DNA of 64,000 nucleotides from Vibrio neptunius. GTDB taxonomy: Bacteria > Pseudomonadota > Gammaproteobacteria > Enterobacterales > Vibrionaceae. How positions within the stretch are numbered: position 1 is the stretch's first letter; the number at the start of each line of letters is the position of its first letter. Below the pieces are notes generated by a model. The model saw only the letters and a program-made list of their open reading frames with translations. It was not told the DNA's origin and did no database searches. The DNA is taken from assembly GCA_019339365.1 (NCBI GenBank), contig CP079860.1, forward strand, positions 682,001-746,000, read 5' to 3'. A program made the position numbers and the translations under genes. Shown here piece after piece: positions 51,869-62,775 of this stretch.

Positions 51869-54322
51869 CTAGCGTTTAACGGCTTCCAGTTTCCAGATGT
51901 TATTGACGTAATCGCGAATAGATCGGTCTGAACTGAATTTGCCAACCAGTGCCGTATTTAGAATCGCTTTCTTCGCCCATCCGGCCTGGTCACGATACTG
52001 CTTGTCCATATCCTCGTGCGCCTTGACATAGGATGCGAAGTCCGCCAAACATAGATATGGGTCACCACCATCCAATAAGCTGTCGTAGGTCGCACGTAAT
52101 TTACCTGGTTCACCCGGTGTAAACTCTTCACCCAGTAGCAGCTCTAGAGACGCTTTTAGTAGCGGGTCTGCGTGGTAATACTCAAATGGGTTGTAGCCTT
52201 GAGCTCGCAGCGCTTCAACACCGTCCACTTCTAGACCAAAGATGTAAATGTTGTCGTCACCGACTTCTTCACGAATTTCTACGTTCGCACCATCCATCGT
52301 ACCAATAGTTAGTGCACCATTTAGTGCCATCTTCATGTTACCTGTACCTGACGCTTCTTTACCGGCCGTAGAGATTTGCTCTGATACGTCAGCAGCTGGA
52401 ATGATGATTTCTGCCATACTAACGCGGTAATCAGGAATGAAGACGACTTTCAGCTTGTTGCCAATACGAGGATCGTTGTTAACCTTCTCAGCAATCTTAT
52501 TGATTGCATAGATGATCTCTTTCGCTAAGTGGTAACCCGGTGCCGCTTTTGCTGCGAAGAACACAACTCGTGGCGCCATATCGAAATCAGGATCGTTCAG
52601 TAAACGATGGTAGAGTGACAGAATGTGTAGCATGTTTAAGTGCTGACGCTTGTACTCGTGCAAACGCTTGATCTGGACATCGAAAATTGCGTTGGTATCA
52701 AGTTCGATACCCATGTTTTCAGACACCCAGTCCGCCAGACGCTGTTTGTTCTCTTTCTTCACTGCCATGAATTCTTTCTGGAACTTCGCGTCATCCGCAA
52801 ACTTAGCGATTTGCTCTAGCTGCTCCAGTTTCGCTGGCCATTCCGTACCAATTTTGTCAGAAATCAGTGCAGACAAACCCGGGTTACAGAATTTCAGCCA
52901 ACGACGTGGCGTGATACCGTTGGTCACGTTGTGCAGACGAGTTGGATACAGCTCATCAAATTCAGGGAACAAATCACGCTTAACCAGTTCAGAGTGCAGT
53001 GCAGCCACACCATTCACCGCGTAAGAGCCGATAACACACAGGTTCGCCATACGCACCATACGGTGGAAGCCTTCTTGAATGATCGACAGTTTCTGCTGTT
53101 TTGCGACATCACCCGGCCACTTCTGACGCACTTCCTGTAGGAACAGGTGGTTGATGTGGTAAATAATCTCCATATGACGAGGCAGCAGACGTTGGATCAG
53201 AGACTCACTCCACGTTTCCAATGCTTCTGGAAGCAAGGTGTGGTTGGTGTAAGCAAACGTCTTTGAGCTGATATCCCAAGCTTCATCCCAACCGAGACCT
53301 TTTTCGTCGATCAGGATACGCATCAATTCAGGAATCGCGATCGTCGGGTGCGTATCGTTGAGCTGGATGGTTTCGTATTTTGGAAGTGACGCCAGTGTGT
53401 GGCCAGCTTGTTCGTGACGACGAAGAATGTCACGTACTGATGCAGCCGAGTGGAAGTATTGCTGCATCAAACGCAGCGTTTTACCTTTCTCATGGTTGTC
53501 GTTCGGGTAAAGGACTTTGGTGATATTGCCTGCGTCTATCAGCGAGTGCTGAGCTTCGAAGTAATCACCATTGTTAAAACTAGCGAGAGAGAATGGTGCA
53601 ATCGCCTGACATTCCCAGAGGCGCAGTGGGTAAACGGTATCAGATTCGTAACCCACAATTGGCAGGTCCCACGGCATCGCTTTTACAGACATACCCGGAA
53701 CCCAACGACGCTTCTCTTTGCCGTCCTCACGGTAAACTTCAACGTGACCATAAAAACCAATTTCCTGAGCTAATTCAGGGCGTGCGATTTCCCATGGGTA
53801 ACCTTCTACACAACGCCATGCGTCCGGCGCTTCCTGCTGGTGACCTTCTTGGAACGATTGCTTAAACAGACCATATTCATAGTGAAGGCCATACCCCACC
53901 GTTGGGAATTCTTGTGCCGCTAGTGAATCCATGAAACACGCAGCCAGACGACCCAAACCGCCATTGCCCAATGATGGGTCACGTTCTTCTTCAAGCAGGT
54001 CTGTTAAATTTTGCCCCATCTCTTCCATTGCTGCCGTAACTTGCTCATATAAGCCAAGACTAATCAGGTTGTTGCCCGTCAAGCGGCCAATCAAGAACTC
54101 AAGAGATAAGTAGTTAACGCTTTTTGCGTTAAGGATTTTGTCATCCTGCTCAGTTTGCAGCATATCAAATGTTGTCTGCTCAGCCAGAGCTCGGCCCATT
54201 GCCAAATACCATGCACGGCTTTCGGCTTTTTCGACCGTCGTAGCGTAAGTCGCGGTCAAATGTTTCTTGACGCTTGCTTGAAATGACGCCTTATCAAAAT
54301 TTTTCTGTTGCGTAGGTTTCAT
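51869..54322 (-). CDS. malP: Glycogen/maltodextrin phosphorylase
   Basis: 817 residues, close to E. coli MalP (797). The pyridoxal-phosphate lysine region (KEASGTGNMKMALNGALTIG) is intact, as are EERDPSLGNGGLGRLAACF and the sugar-binding IQLNDTHPTIAIPELMR. It releases glucose-1-phosphate from linear maltodextrins. It is transcribed divergently from malT, whose product activates it through the MalT boxes between the two genes; the promoter region has two CRP sites. Confidence 0.95.
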   Translation of the reverse strand: MKPTQQKNFDKASFQASVKKHLTATYATTVEKAESRAWYLAMGRALAEQTTFDMLQTEQDDKILNAKSVNYLSLEFLIGRLTGNNLISLGLYEQVTAAMEEMGQNLTDLLEEERDPSLGNGGLGRLAACFMDSLAAQEFPTVGYGLHYEYGLFKQSFQEGHQQEAPDAWRCVEGYPWEIARPELAQEIGFYGHVEVYREDGKEKRRWVPGMSVKAMPWDLPIVGYESDTVYPLRLWECQAIAPFSLASFNNGDYFEAQHSLIDAGNITKVLYPNDNHEKGKTLRLMQQYFHSAASVRDILRRHEQAGHTLASLPKYETIQLNDTHPTIAIPELMRILIDEKGLGWDEAWDISSKTFAYTNHTLLPEALETWSESLIQRLLPRHMEIIYHINHLFLQEVRQKWPGDVAKQQKLSIIQEGFHRMVRMANLCVIGSYAVNGVAALHSELVKRDLFPEFDELYPTRLHNVTNGITPRRWLKFCNPGLSALISDKIGTEWPAKLEQLEQIAKFADDAKFQKEFMAVKKENKQRLADWVSENMGIELDTNAIFDVQIKRLHEYKRQHLNMLHILSLYHRLLNDPDFDMAPRVVFFAAKAAPGYHLAKEIIYAINKIAEKVNNDPRIGNKLKVVFIPDYRVSMAEIIIPAADVSEQISTAGKEASGTGNMKMALNGALTIGTMDGANVEIREEVGDDNIYIFGLEVDGVEALRAQGYNPFEYYHADPLLKASLELLLGEEFTPGEPGKLRATYDSLLDGGDPYLCLADFASYVKAHEDMDKQYRDQAGWAKKAILNTALVGKFSSDRSIRDYVNNIWKLEAVKR

Positions 54323-54390
54323 TAGAGAAATCTCACTTATTGGGTTTAATCCATCTGAGACATATCGTGCATTGACACGACAACCAAAAC

Positions 54391-54425
54391 ATCCTCCCAG
54401 CTACACGGCTTGTTAGGAGGAGGAT
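54391..54425. promoter_or_regulatory. MalT boxes between malP and malT
   Basis: ATCCTCCC (54391-54398, GGGAGGAT on minus) and GGAGGAGGAT (54416-54425) face each other across 17 bases. Both contain the GGAKGA core of MalT-binding sites. They lie about 70-100 bases upstream of malP, suggesting activation of malPQ. Confidence 0.7.
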
Positions 54426-54500
54426 GCAGGGCGTAGAGGGCGTATGACCAGAACCTCAGTGATCTAACTCTCAAATCAAGCGAGTCCACACCTTAGCTCT

Positions 54501-54516
54501 GGTGATAAAGATCACA
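54501..54516. promoter_or_regulatory. CRP site 1
   Basis: GGTGATAAAGATCACA fits TGTGA-N6-TCACA with one mismatch. Placed between malP and malT, it points to catabolite control of malP and possibly malT. Confidence 0.75.
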
Positions 54517-54684
54517 CCATCAACGGGTTTCACCTTAGCGCTGATGTATGAAGGTTAGGTGTTGTGATTCTCAATAAAATAATCAATATGCATATCCGAT
54601 CACATATTGAGGGGGTTGTTTACGCAACTTTCATTATTTTTGGTGCAGAAGAAGCGATAACCCTTACTTATAAAATCAACATAA

Positions 54685-54700
54685 AGTGACAATAATCACA
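54685..54700. promoter_or_regulatory. CRP site 2
   Basis: AGTGACAATAATCACA fits TGTGA-N6-TCACA with one mismatch, about 200 bases before malT. Likely the CRP site that activates malT. Confidence 0.7.
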
Positions 54701-54892
54701 AATATAGGGCGTAGAGATAGGGAAAGTGTGAAATACGCGAAAATCTGGTGGTTGATCAATAACTGTCGCTATTGTTCTCAAGTAACATCCCTGTCATTAG
54801 GTCTAACTGACTAAGTTTTCATCCACACACTCTGAATAGAATCTGGATAATAGAATCTGAATTCAAGAGTGTTTAAGAACAGGGAAAAGAAG

Positions 54893-57601
54893 ATGTGGAT
54901 TCCTTCGAAATTAACCCGTCCGGGACGCTTACACAACGCAATTGTCCGCCCAAGAGTTCTCGATTTATTACAGCAAGCCCCCTGCTACAAACTGGTACTA
55001 TTCCGCTCGCCAGCAGGATACGGAAAAACGACAATGGCTTCGCAGTGGTTGTCTGATAAAGCCAATACGGGCTGGTACAGTATTGATGAAAGCGACAACG
55101 ACTCATTCCGTTTTATCAATTACTTGCTAAAGGCATTGAACAAGGCGACACACAACGCCTGCCCAAATTCTCAGAAGCTGGCAGAAAAGCGCCAGTTTTC
55201 ATCACTTCATTCTCTTTTTAGTGAAGTCTTTGCCGAGTTCGCCAATTTCCATCAAGAGTGTTATCTGGTTCTGGATGACTATCATCTTATCTCCAACGAT
55301 GAAATTCATGAGGCCATCCGTTTTTTCCTCAAACACATGCCTGACAATCTCACGCTGGTTGTCACCAGCCGTGCGACACCGCCGCTTGGTACGGCAAACT
55401 TACGTGTCCGCGACCTGATGATAGAGATCAGCGACGAATTGCTGGCATTCGATACCGAAGAAACCACCCGATTCTTTAACCAACGAATCGCTGATGGGAT
55501 TGATGATATCACTGCTGACAACTTGAGAAACTACGTAGAAGGCTGGCCTTCTGCACTACAGTTGATCGCACTTCAAGCGCAGCATCAACATAAAACACTG
55601 GCACAATCTGCCGAGTCGTTCTCACAGTTTAACCACGCTCATCTATGGGATTATCTGGTGGAAGAGGTGTTTGACCTATTGGATCCAGAAACACGCCTGT
55701 TCCTGCTGCAATGCTCTGTCCTTGATCACTTCAATGATGTGTTAGTATCAGCTCTGACAAAGCGTGATGATGCCCTAAGTATGATTGAGTCACTCAATCG
55801 CTATGGTCTGTTTATCCACCCGCTTGAAGGTGAGCAGAACTGGTACCGCTTCCACAATCTATTTGCTGAATTTTTATCCCATGAGCGCTCAGCACGTATT
55901 CCTCAGCAAGAGCAAGAACTGCATCAAACCGCGGCTAAAGCATGGTTAAACTTATCTTCTCCGCATCAAGCACTTCGGCATGCGCAAAAAGCCGGCAATC
56001 GCCAGCTTACTGCTGACATCTTGAGTCAATCTGGTTGGAAAATGTTCAATGGTGGCGAATTGCAGACGGTAGAGAAAGCGATCAACACCCTCGCCCCTGA
56101 ACAGCTCTACAGCGAGCCGAAATTGTGCATGCTTCAAGCATGGTTAGCGCAAAGTCAACACAGATACAACGATGTTGGCGATCTACTGTCCAAGGCGGAT
56201 GAGCAAATGGAGGCGCTCAATGTAACACTGAGCACCAAAGAGCAAGGCGAGTTTAACGCCTTACGCGCTCAGGTAGCCATAAACCAAAACGAACCAGAGA
56301 AGGCACTCGAACTGGCTGAATTGTCACTAGGGCAACTTGATAGTACGGTTTACCGAAGCCGCATCGTGGCTACGTCTGTTGTTGGTGAAGTAAACCATGT
56401 ACTGGGTCATTTGAGCCGTGCATTACCTATGATGCAGCAGACCGAGAAGCTAGCGAGGCAGTATCAAGTTTACCATCAGGCGTTGTGGGCAATGCTGCAG
56501 CAAAGCGAAATTCTGATTGCTCAAGGCTATGTTCAAGCGGCCTTTGAAGTACAGGAAAATGCCTTCAAGCTCATCGAAGAACAGCAGTTGCAGCAAGTTC
56601 CAATGCATGAGTTTTTGCTACGTATTCGTGCACAGATTTTCTGGTGCTGGAATCGTCTCGATGAAGCCGAAGAGTGTGCGTACAAAGGGCTTGATGTACT
56701 CGGCAATCACAGCCCAAGTAAGCACCTACATAGCTACTCTATGCTGGCGCGCATCGCTATTGGTCGTGGTGAGCTGGACAAAGCCAGCAAGTTCATTGAG
56801 CAAATTGTTCACCTACAGAAGCAGTCTACCTACCATGTTGACTGGACGGCTAACGCTTCGTTGTCTTTGATTCTGTTCTGGCAGGCACGAGGCGATATGG
56901 AAGCCATTCAACATTGGCTGGAAACCACACCTCGCCCAGAAAAAGCGTGTAACCACTTTACCCAGCTTCAATGGCGGAACATCTCACGTGCACAGATCAA
57001 CCTAGGCATGTTTGAAGAGGCAGCTCAAACGCTGAAATTCCTGCAAGAGCAAGCCAATCTCAACAGCCTAGTCACAGACAATAATCGCAACCTAATCGTC
57101 GAAGCCGTATTGGCAACGGTACAGCAAGATGAACAGCGCGCGAAATTATTGCTCAAACAAGCCTTAGAACTGACGAATCAGACCGGTATTTTGGGTAACT
57201 TCTTGGTGGAAGGTGGCAAGATCGGCCATGTTCTAGAAAAGCTGGTCAACAAAAATGAGTTGGCTGATCTTGAACGACACCGTGCTCAACAGCTCCTCAA
57301 GGATATATCGACGACTCAGCGCAGCCGCTCCGTGCATTTTGATGAGGAGTTTGTTGAGAAGTTAGTAAACCATCCAAACATTCCAGAGCTGGTCCGCACC
57401 AGTCCTCTAACCCAGAGAGAATGGCAAGTACTCGGATTGATCTATTCTGGCTTCAGTAACGAGCAAATTGCTCAGGAATTGGACGTGGCAGGCACCACCA
57501 TCAAAACCCATATCCGTAACCTATATCAGAAGCTCAATATCGCCAACCGAAAAGAGGCGATAAAAACTGCTGAAAACCTATTACAATTAATGGGTTATTG
57601 A
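54893..57601 (+). CDS. malT: Maltose regulon activator
   Basis: 902 residues (E. coli MalT 901) from ATG 54893. N-terminal STAND ATPase with Walker [18 protein letters not shown] and Walker B-type [12 protein letters not shown]; a long TPR-like sensor region for maltotriose; and a C-terminal LuxR-type helix-turn-helix ([20 protein letters not shown], then [20 protein letters not shown]). It activates mal genes when bound to ATP and maltotriose. Divergent from malP; terminator downstream shared with a convergent LysR gene. Confidence 0.96.
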   Translation: MWIPSKLTRPGRLHNAIVRPRVLDLLQQAPCYKLVLFRSPAGYGKTTMASQWLSDKANTGWYSIDESDNDSFRFINYLLKALNKATHNACPNSQKLAEKRQFSSLHSLFSEVFAEFANFHQECYLVLDDYHLISNDEIHEAIRFFLKHMPDNLTLVVTSRATPPLGTANLRVRDLMIEISDELLAFDTEETTRFFNQRIADGIDDITADNLRNYVEGWPSALQLIALQAQHQHKTLAQSAESFSQFNHAHLWDYLVEEVFDLLDPETRLFLLQCSVLDHFNDVLVSALTKRDDALSMIESLNRYGLFIHPLEGEQNWYRFHNLFAEFLSHERSARIPQQEQELHQTAAKAWLNLSSPHQALRHAQKAGNRQLTADILSQSGWKMFNGGELQTVEKAINTLAPEQLYSEPKLCMLQAWLAQSQHRYNDVGDLLSKADEQMEALNVTLSTKEQGEFNALRAQVAINQNEPEKALELAELSLGQLDSTVYRSRIVATSVVGEVNHVLGHLSRALPMMQQTEKLARQYQVYHQALWAMLQQSEILIAQGYVQAAFEVQENAFKLIEEQQLQQVPMHEFLLRIRAQIFWCWNRLDEAEECAYKGLDVLGNHSPSKHLHSYSMLARIAIGRGELDKASKFIEQIVHLQKQSTYHVDWTANASLSLILFWQARGDMEAIQHWLETTPRPEKACNHFTQLQWRNISRAQINLGMFEEAAQTLKFLQEQANLNSLVTDNNRNLIVEAVLATVQQDEQRAKLLLKQALELTNQTGILGNFLVEGGKIGHVLEKLVNKNELADLERHRAQQLLKDISTTQRSRSVHFDEEFVEKLVNHPNIPELVRTSPLTQREWQVLGLIYSGFSNEQIAQELDVAGTTIKTHIRNLYQKLNIANRKEAIKTAENLLQLMGY

Positions 57602-57622
57602 TACTAGGTTATCACTCACAGC

Positions 57623-57650
57623 AAAAAGCCCTGACTATCAGGGCTTTTTT
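57623..57650. terminator. Bidirectional terminator after malT
   Basis: AAAAAGCCCTGA CTA TCAGGGCTTTTTT: 12-base complementary arms with A/T flanks on both sides; it overlaps the stop codon of the convergent LysR gene. Confidence 0.9.
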
Positions 57651-58572
57651 ACATCTGCTCCGCACCCATCGCGTGCATCAGTTTCAAATGCCGCTGTAAT
57701 GCCGCAAAACTCTGCTCTCTAAACCATCGATGGGCAGGATCTTTTTGATGTCGACTGTGCCACAGCAGATAGTAACTATGCTTAGGTAAGTCGAAAGGCA
57801 ATGGTTTCACAACATAATCAAATCGATTGGCGAAGTAGCCCGCCAGATGCAAAGGGGCGGTAACCAGTGCAGCACTCTGACAGACTAATTCCATTGCCGC
57901 AGTGAACGATGGCACTCTGGCAATCACCTTACGCTGAACCTTGCGCTGTTCGAACTGCTCGCCCACATACTGACGCATCTCTCGCATACCATGCACCATC
58001 ACATGGGGAGCACTAAAATAATCATCCAGTTCAAGGCTAGCTTCAGCCAATGAATGATTACCAGACATCAGTACTACATATTGGTCTTCAAGTAATTTTT
58101 TGCCGTAGATATTCTCAGGAAAGTAGTCGAGTGTGGTCGCCAGTACATCAATCAGGCTGTCACCGAGAACGCTGACATGCTGATCTTGCCACAGCTCTCC
58201 ATTTACCCCTGCATTTGGGGCCAATCTAAGCAGTTCAGAAGACACCAGAGGCACACTCGATTCAGATAAAAATGCCGTGTAGGCCAGCCTAAACTCTCGT
58301 TGACAAGCGTGAGGCAAAAATGCTTCCACCGCATAAAGCTCATCTAATGACCCAATCAACTCAGGCAGTTGAGCGAGTAACTGCTGGCCTTTGGCACTGA
58401 CTACAAACTGTTTGCCTTCACGAATCAAAATCGGGTCATCAAAGGCTGTTCTTATCTGGCTCAAGGTTCGGCTCATCGCTGACTGAGTGACGTTGAGCTG
58501 CAGTGCAGCCTCGGTCAAGCTACGAGTTTGGAGCAGTACCAACAATGGGCGCAGCAGTTTGTAGTTATTCAT
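57649..58572 (-). CDS. LysR-family transcriptional regulator
   Basis: 307 residues. The winged helix (LTEAALQLNVTQSAMSRTLS) is followed by a substrate-binding domain (FRLAYTAFLSESSVPLVSSE ... VMVHGMREMRQYVGE ... LVTAPLHLAGYFANRF). Sequence features resemble the LeuO/NodD-like branch. It may share a transcript with the acetyltransferase gene 15 bases upstream. Effector and targets unknown. Confidence 0.88.
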   Translation of the reverse strand: MNNYKLLRPLLVLLQTRSLTEAALQLNVTQSAMSRTLSQIRTAFDDPILIREGKQFVVSAKGQQLLAQLPELIGSLDELYAVEAFLPHACQREFRLAYTAFLSESSVPLVSSELLRLAPNAGVNGELWQDQHVSVLGDSLIDVLATTLDYFPENIYGKKLLEDQYVVLMSGNHSLAEASLELDDYFSAPHVMVHGMREMRQYVGEQFEQRKVQRKVIARVPSFTAAMELVCQSAALVTAPLHLAGYFANRFDYVVKPLPFDLPKHSYYLLWHSRHQKDPAHRWFREQSFAALQRHLKLMHAMGAEQM

Positions 58573-58587
58573 ATCACCTTCTTAGAA

Positions 58588-59085
58588 TCATAAAGACTTA
58601 AGCATCCATACATCGCAGCCGTTGTGCACGGTGCCTTCTAACGGCGCAGTGAGGTGCTCGAAACCTAAACTCTCATAGAGTCGCACCGCCGCAGACATAT
58701 TGGACAAAGTGTCTAAATAACAGCGTCCAAAACCTTGTTGCTTGGCAAACTCTAAACAGGCCAACGACAAAGTTTTGCCCAAGCCAAGCCCTCTACTCTC
58801 TTTGAGTAAAAACAGCTTCTTCAATTCACACGTTTGCTCGTCTTGCCCAAAAGGCGCAACGCCACATCCCCCAACCACCTTGTCATCTAAGAGCGCAACT
58901 AAGTACAAGCTCCGGTTCTGTTCATGATAATGCTGACTCATATTGTCGACTTCAGCATCAGACGGCCCAAACCCTTCACCTACAGCGCCATACTCTTTGC
59001 CGACCTGCTTGATTATCTGGCAGATATTTGTGTCATGTTCCGCAGCGATAGGCACTATACGAAGGTTTTTTTGGCTCATAGTCAT
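58588..59085 (-). CDS. GNAT-family acetyltransferase
   Basis: 165 residues (ATG 59085; ATG 59079 is possible). Acetyl-CoA motif LFLLKESRGLGLGKTLSLAC and SNMSAAVRLYESLGFEHL. Substrate unknown. It is followed 15 bases later by the LysR gene; likely co-transcribed. On the other side is a 317-base gene-free gap. Confidence 0.85.
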   Translation of the reverse strand: MTMSQKNLRIVPIAAEHDTNICQIIKQVGKEYGAVGEGFGPSDAEVDNMSQHYHEQNRSLYLVALLDDKVVGGCGVAPFGQDEQTCELKKLFLLKESRGLGLGKTLSLACLEFAKQQGFGRCYLDTLSNMSAAVRLYESLGFEHLTAPLEGTVHNGCDVWMLKSL

Positions 59086-59402
59086 CTCTCTTAAATATCA
59101 TCTGGACAGCGATTAGGGTAGAACCAATCAAAGATGAATTAAAATCACTTTAAATCATATTTATCATGATAAAAAGTGATTATAGAGGATAGTTTCCACT
59201 ATCAACCTCTTTAGGGTTTACATTGTAAATTCATCTGAAGTAGGCGATGACTGACAAGAAACCAATACCTAACAGCCACGACAACTGGAACCAAGTCACA
59301 TTATGACGCTATCAAATACAGGCTTTGGTCAGACTGTTATTGCACTCTCCCATAAGCCTGCCAGAATGAAAATCATCAGCATGATGAAAGAGATAATAAA
59401 CA
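59086..59402. other. 317-base intergenic region
   Basis: Divergent promoters for the acetyltransferase (minus) and the large phosphatase-like gene (plus). AT-rich inverted sequence AATCACTTTAAATCATATTT...AAAGTGATTA near 59141-59182 could be an operator; the factor is unknown. Confidence 0.4.
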
Positions 59403-62279
59403 ATGGCTTGGTTGAGAAAACGGCTTCTTCCTGCGGCAATGATGGCAGCACTTACTCCTATGAGCTCGGCTTACGCCGATATCGGTGATACCCCAGTGAT
59501 CGGTGGGCTATTTAATTCAACAGAAGTGCTGAAAAATCAAATCACCTCGTCATTGTCCTACTCGACGCGCTTTACTCGCGATATGACCCTGTTTACCATT
59601 GGCGGCCTCACTCTAGAGACCTACCTACTGACATTACCACTTGATGTAAGCACGAAAAGCCGGGTCATGACACAACTTGCCGATCCGACTTATTCCATTC
59701 CTCTCGGCTATTTTCTTTATCAGTTCTACGATCGCTACACAGGAATAAGCAGTGACGATGAATTTAAAGCCTACCTGCAAACGGTGTATGACAAACAAGC
59801 TCTGAAAGGCTTTGAGCATTCGCTCTTTGCACTAGCAGAGAAGGTGAAAAAAGAGCCTAAACAGCACGCCAAAGATCAGGCTCACCAGGAAGGTATCCAA
59901 ATTAATGGTCAGTTTATGGCGGCCATGGTGACCGTATATGATGCTTTGGTTCAGATTGGCGAATGGCAAGATATGGACCGCCTGCCTGAGCAATACACCT
60001 ATCTGACCCAATCACCTGATGATTTAGCATTGGTCGCCAAGATTCAACCTATCGTGGTCGGGATCATGCAGCAAGCCGCTACGGGGATGGAAGATGGCGA
60101 CATGAAACAGACCATACTCGGTATTGTGGCCGATGGTGCTGCCGACAGAGCCAGCGAACCGAATAATAAAGCGCAAGCGTTAACCATTACCTTAGTTGAT
60201 TTTGTGCGTCTCAATGTGCTGAAAGCCTATCGCCAGTTTGTCTATCAGGATGAGAGACAAGAACGTCTCAATGACTGGCTACAAAACGCGTTTGACCATC
60301 ACCCTCAACAAGCCATTGAGTTTCTCGAGTCACAGCAGAACCGCCGCTTCGCTGTTCAGGTAACGGTCGACGGGTTGCAACAAGGGTTAATCGAAGGACT
60401 GGTTGATCCAGATAAACCTTTTCTCTCCCACGCTTACCAGCAACATCTTAAGAGTACTGAGCTCGGTAGCCCTGTCGCAACAAGTAGCCCAGAACACGTT
60501 CAATCCATGCGTTTTCTTCAGGTTCTATCAGAACAAACGTATCGTGACCCTTATTACTTACCGTTCTTCAAACGACTTTACCAAAACCATACCGACTCCA
60601 TTGCTCGGGTCGGAATCTCATCCACACCGACGATCAGCGTAAGAAACCTGCCTATCATCAAAACAGGGGCAAAAGTGTCTGGCGAACAAGGAACAGGAAT
60701 TCCGAATTTCCACTTTGTCGACCGTAACGAAGACAGAGCCTATTACTTCTTTGGTAATGATGCTCTTCAACTCGATCGCTTAATGCAGGTCAATCAGGTT
60801 CAGACGATGTTTGACCGACTGGTTCACCTGAAAACCCTGAATTGTAACGCCCAATATGACTGGAATGCACATACCAGCTACGACGGTCTGGTTAACCTTG
60901 GCGCTGGCGAAGCACTGCGTGACTTTGGTGAGAAACGTTGTTTGAGAGAGCTGAATGAAAGAGCCGAAGTGGAAAACGTGTTAACGAAACAGCGTCAGTC
61001 CCTCATCGACAATATTCAAAGCTATCAAGAGATACCGCTATGGGACTTTTACACCAAGCTAACCCGCAAATGGAAGATTGAACAGGACATCGCGAGTTAT
61101 ACAGAGCTAGATGGACAAGGTATGCCAGATTACGCCCTGATCTACAATCCGTGGCCAGATCACTTTGCCCACTTTGTTGGTCCTTTTAGCGATGAAATCA
61201 TTATGCCAACCGGGGAACTCAACCGCCTCGATTACTGGATACGTCAAATTGAACAAGCGTACAAGGACGCTGGCATTTACCAGCAGACACTCTGGGGAAT
61301 GGCGGGGGACCATGGTCTATCTCCGGTCTACTACACGTTAAATCCAGAGAAAGCGATCTTTGAGCCACTTTCGGCATCACTCGACTACCCTCTAGTGATC
61401 AAGAAAATCTCATCGGATGAAGGCGAAGGACCAAAGATCACCAATGCATTAAATTATCCGAGTAACCAAGGTGTTGATGTGGTGGTCGCCTCTACCGCTG
61501 GCGGTAACTTCATGATGGATATGTTTAATTCGCAATCGGGTTGGCAAACACAACCTGTCTATTCGGAGCTGACCAACTGGACACCAGTCAATGCACCACA
61601 AGGGAAAAAGCTCGACATCATTGCCGAGTCAGTAGAAAAGCTGGCAGACAGTCTCGACTATCTAGCCGTCAGAGAATCAACCTGTGATGAGACAAAGTGT
61701 CAGGTACGTTTGGTCGCTCAGCGTGACGGCAAACGAATCGATGAGCTCATCATCAAACAAGGAGAACGCTATTTCTACCAAGCCAATAGCAAAACGGCGT
61801 TACTGGAAGTCAACAAACTCAACCCTTATCTTCCTGCTCCAAACCAAGCACAGCTTGAGACGTTTGCTCAGTTGGTCAATCAATGTGTCAATCGAGCAGA
61901 CATCAACAACCCACAAAGCTGGTGTGATGAAATGCAATGGCGCGAACTGACCCAATTTACGCCGAGGCCTGATTCAGTCGTACAACTCGCCAAGCTTTAC
62001 GCCGAACCACGAGCAGGCACAGTGAATTTGTTCCCTCGGGTAGGGATTGGCTACAACACGAAAGTACCGGGTCGCCATGCGGGTGAAAGCTATTTGGAGA
62101 AGGACGCCTTTATCGGATTTTGGGGCGCTCCAATTGGCAAACAAGCTACGCCACTGAGTAGTGAGGAGAACGGCTCTCTGGCTCCGACTCTGTATCAATA
62201 TCTGACTGGAGATGACGTTAAAGCCGGAGAAAATGGTTGGGGGTATCCATCATTGCTTAGCAAACTCGATATTCACTAA
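59403..62279 (+). CDS. Large exported alkaline-phosphatase-superfamily protein
   Basis: 958 residues with signal peptide (LPAAMMAALTPMSSAYADI). The C-terminal half has alkaline-phosphatase/phosphodiesterase-like metal sites: NPWPDHFAHFVG (Asp, His), WGMAGDHGLSPV (Asp-His) and KVPGRHAGESY (His). A central VTVDGLQQGLIEGL and later STPTISVRNLPII (candidate Thr nucleophile) match the first metal site and nucleophile positions. About 300 N-terminal residues and several inserts are unassigned. Probably a periplasmic phosphodiesterase or sulfatase-like enzyme; substrate unknown. Confidence 0.72.
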   Translation: MAWLRKRLLPAAMMAALTPMSSAYADIGDTPVIGGLFNSTEVLKNQITSSLSYSTRFTRDMTLFTIGGLTLETYLLTLPLDVSTKSRVMTQLADPTYSIPLGYFLYQFYDRYTGISSDDEFKAYLQTVYDKQALKGFEHSLFALAEKVKKEPKQHAKDQAHQEGIQINGQFMAAMVTVYDALVQIGEWQDMDRLPEQYTYLTQSPDDLALVAKIQPIVVGIMQQAATGMEDGDMKQTILGIVADGAADRASEPNNKAQALTITLVDFVRLNVLKAYRQFVYQDERQERLNDWLQNAFDHHPQQAIEFLESQQNRRFAVQVTVDGLQQGLIEGLVDPDKPFLSHAYQQHLKSTELGSPVATSSPEHVQSMRFLQVLSEQTYRDPYYLPFFKRLYQNHTDSIARVGISSTPTISVRNLPIIKTGAKVSGEQGTGIPNFHFVDRNEDRAYYFFGNDALQLDRLMQVNQVQTMFDRLVHLKTLNCNAQYDWNAHTSYDGLVNLGAGEALRDFGEKRCLRELNERAEVENVLTKQRQSLIDNIQSYQEIPLWDFYTKLTRKWKIEQDIASYTELDGQGMPDYALIYNPWPDHFAHFVGPFSDEIIMPTGELNRLDYWIRQIEQAYKDAGIYQQTLWGMAGDHGLSPVYYTLNPEKAIFEPLSASLDYPLVIKKISSDEGEGPKITNALNYPSNQGVDVVVASTAGGNFMMDMFNSQSGWQTQPVYSELTNWTPVNAPQGKKLDIIAESVEKLADSLDYLAVRESTCDETKCQVRLVAQRDGKRIDELIIKQGERYFYQANSKTALLEVNKLNPYLPAPNQAQLETFAQLVNQCVNRADINNPQSWCDEMQWRELTQFTPRPDSVVQLAKLYAEPRAGTVNLFPRVGIGYNTKVPGRHAGESYLEKDAFIGFWGAPIGKQATPLSSEENGSLAPTLYQYLTGDDVKAGENGWGYPSLLSKLDIH

Positions 62280-62306
62280 GCCTCCCTCAATAACAGAAAG
62301 CAATAA

Positions 62307-62336
62307 CAAAAAAGCGCCTTACGGCGCTTTTTTGTT
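62307..62336 (+). terminator. Terminator, likely bidirectional
   Basis: AACAAAAAAGCGCC TTA CGGCGCTTTTTTGTT: perfect GCGCC stem with A/T flanks, between convergent genes. Confidence 0.9.
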
Positions 62337-62345
62337 ATCTGGAAA

Positions 62346-62702
62346 TCAGAATTTTTTCGGTGCGTAACCAGTCATGACTTCAAGTCTCAGCTCTTTACCC
62401 AGCTTAGTCATTGGGTGAACCACGATTAGACCTTTGACTGACCTTTTCAGCTTACCCATGTCTGCTTGTTCTTCTTTAGTAATTGCACGTGAGAACGGCA
62501 TGTCGATCAAGCTCTTACGCTCTTTGTTCATGTCGTATTTCTGTTTGCTTTTCATCACGTGAATTTTTTTGCTTAGTTTATCTGCTTCGTCAGTGAACTT
62601 AGTCACCATTTCCTGATCACCACGAGATTTCGCCGCATCCAGCTTACGCTGACACTTGTCCAGACGATTGTGAAGGTTTTGAAGTTCTTGCTTAGTACTC
62701 AT
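62346..62702 (-). CDS. yibL: YibL-family ribosome-associated protein
   Basis: 118 residues, highly basic. LQNLHNRLDKCQRKLDAAKS and DEADKLSKKIHVMKSKQKYD form a coiled coil typical of YibL (DUF2810), a small protein associated with ribosomes in enterobacteria. The C-terminal VHPMTKLGKELRLEVMTG also matches. Role not well defined. Confidence 0.88.
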   Translation of the reverse strand: MSTKQELQNLHNRLDKCQRKLDAAKSRGDQEMVTKFTDEADKLSKKIHVMKSKQKYDMNKERKSLIDMPFSRAITKEEQADMGKLKRSVKGLIVVHPMTKLGKELRLEVMTGYAPKKF

Positions 62703-62775
62703 GGTATTGATCTCATTGAAACAGAAAAGGGCGGCGAGTGTAGCACAAGCTGACTCGCTGCCCTAATTTTAGTCG

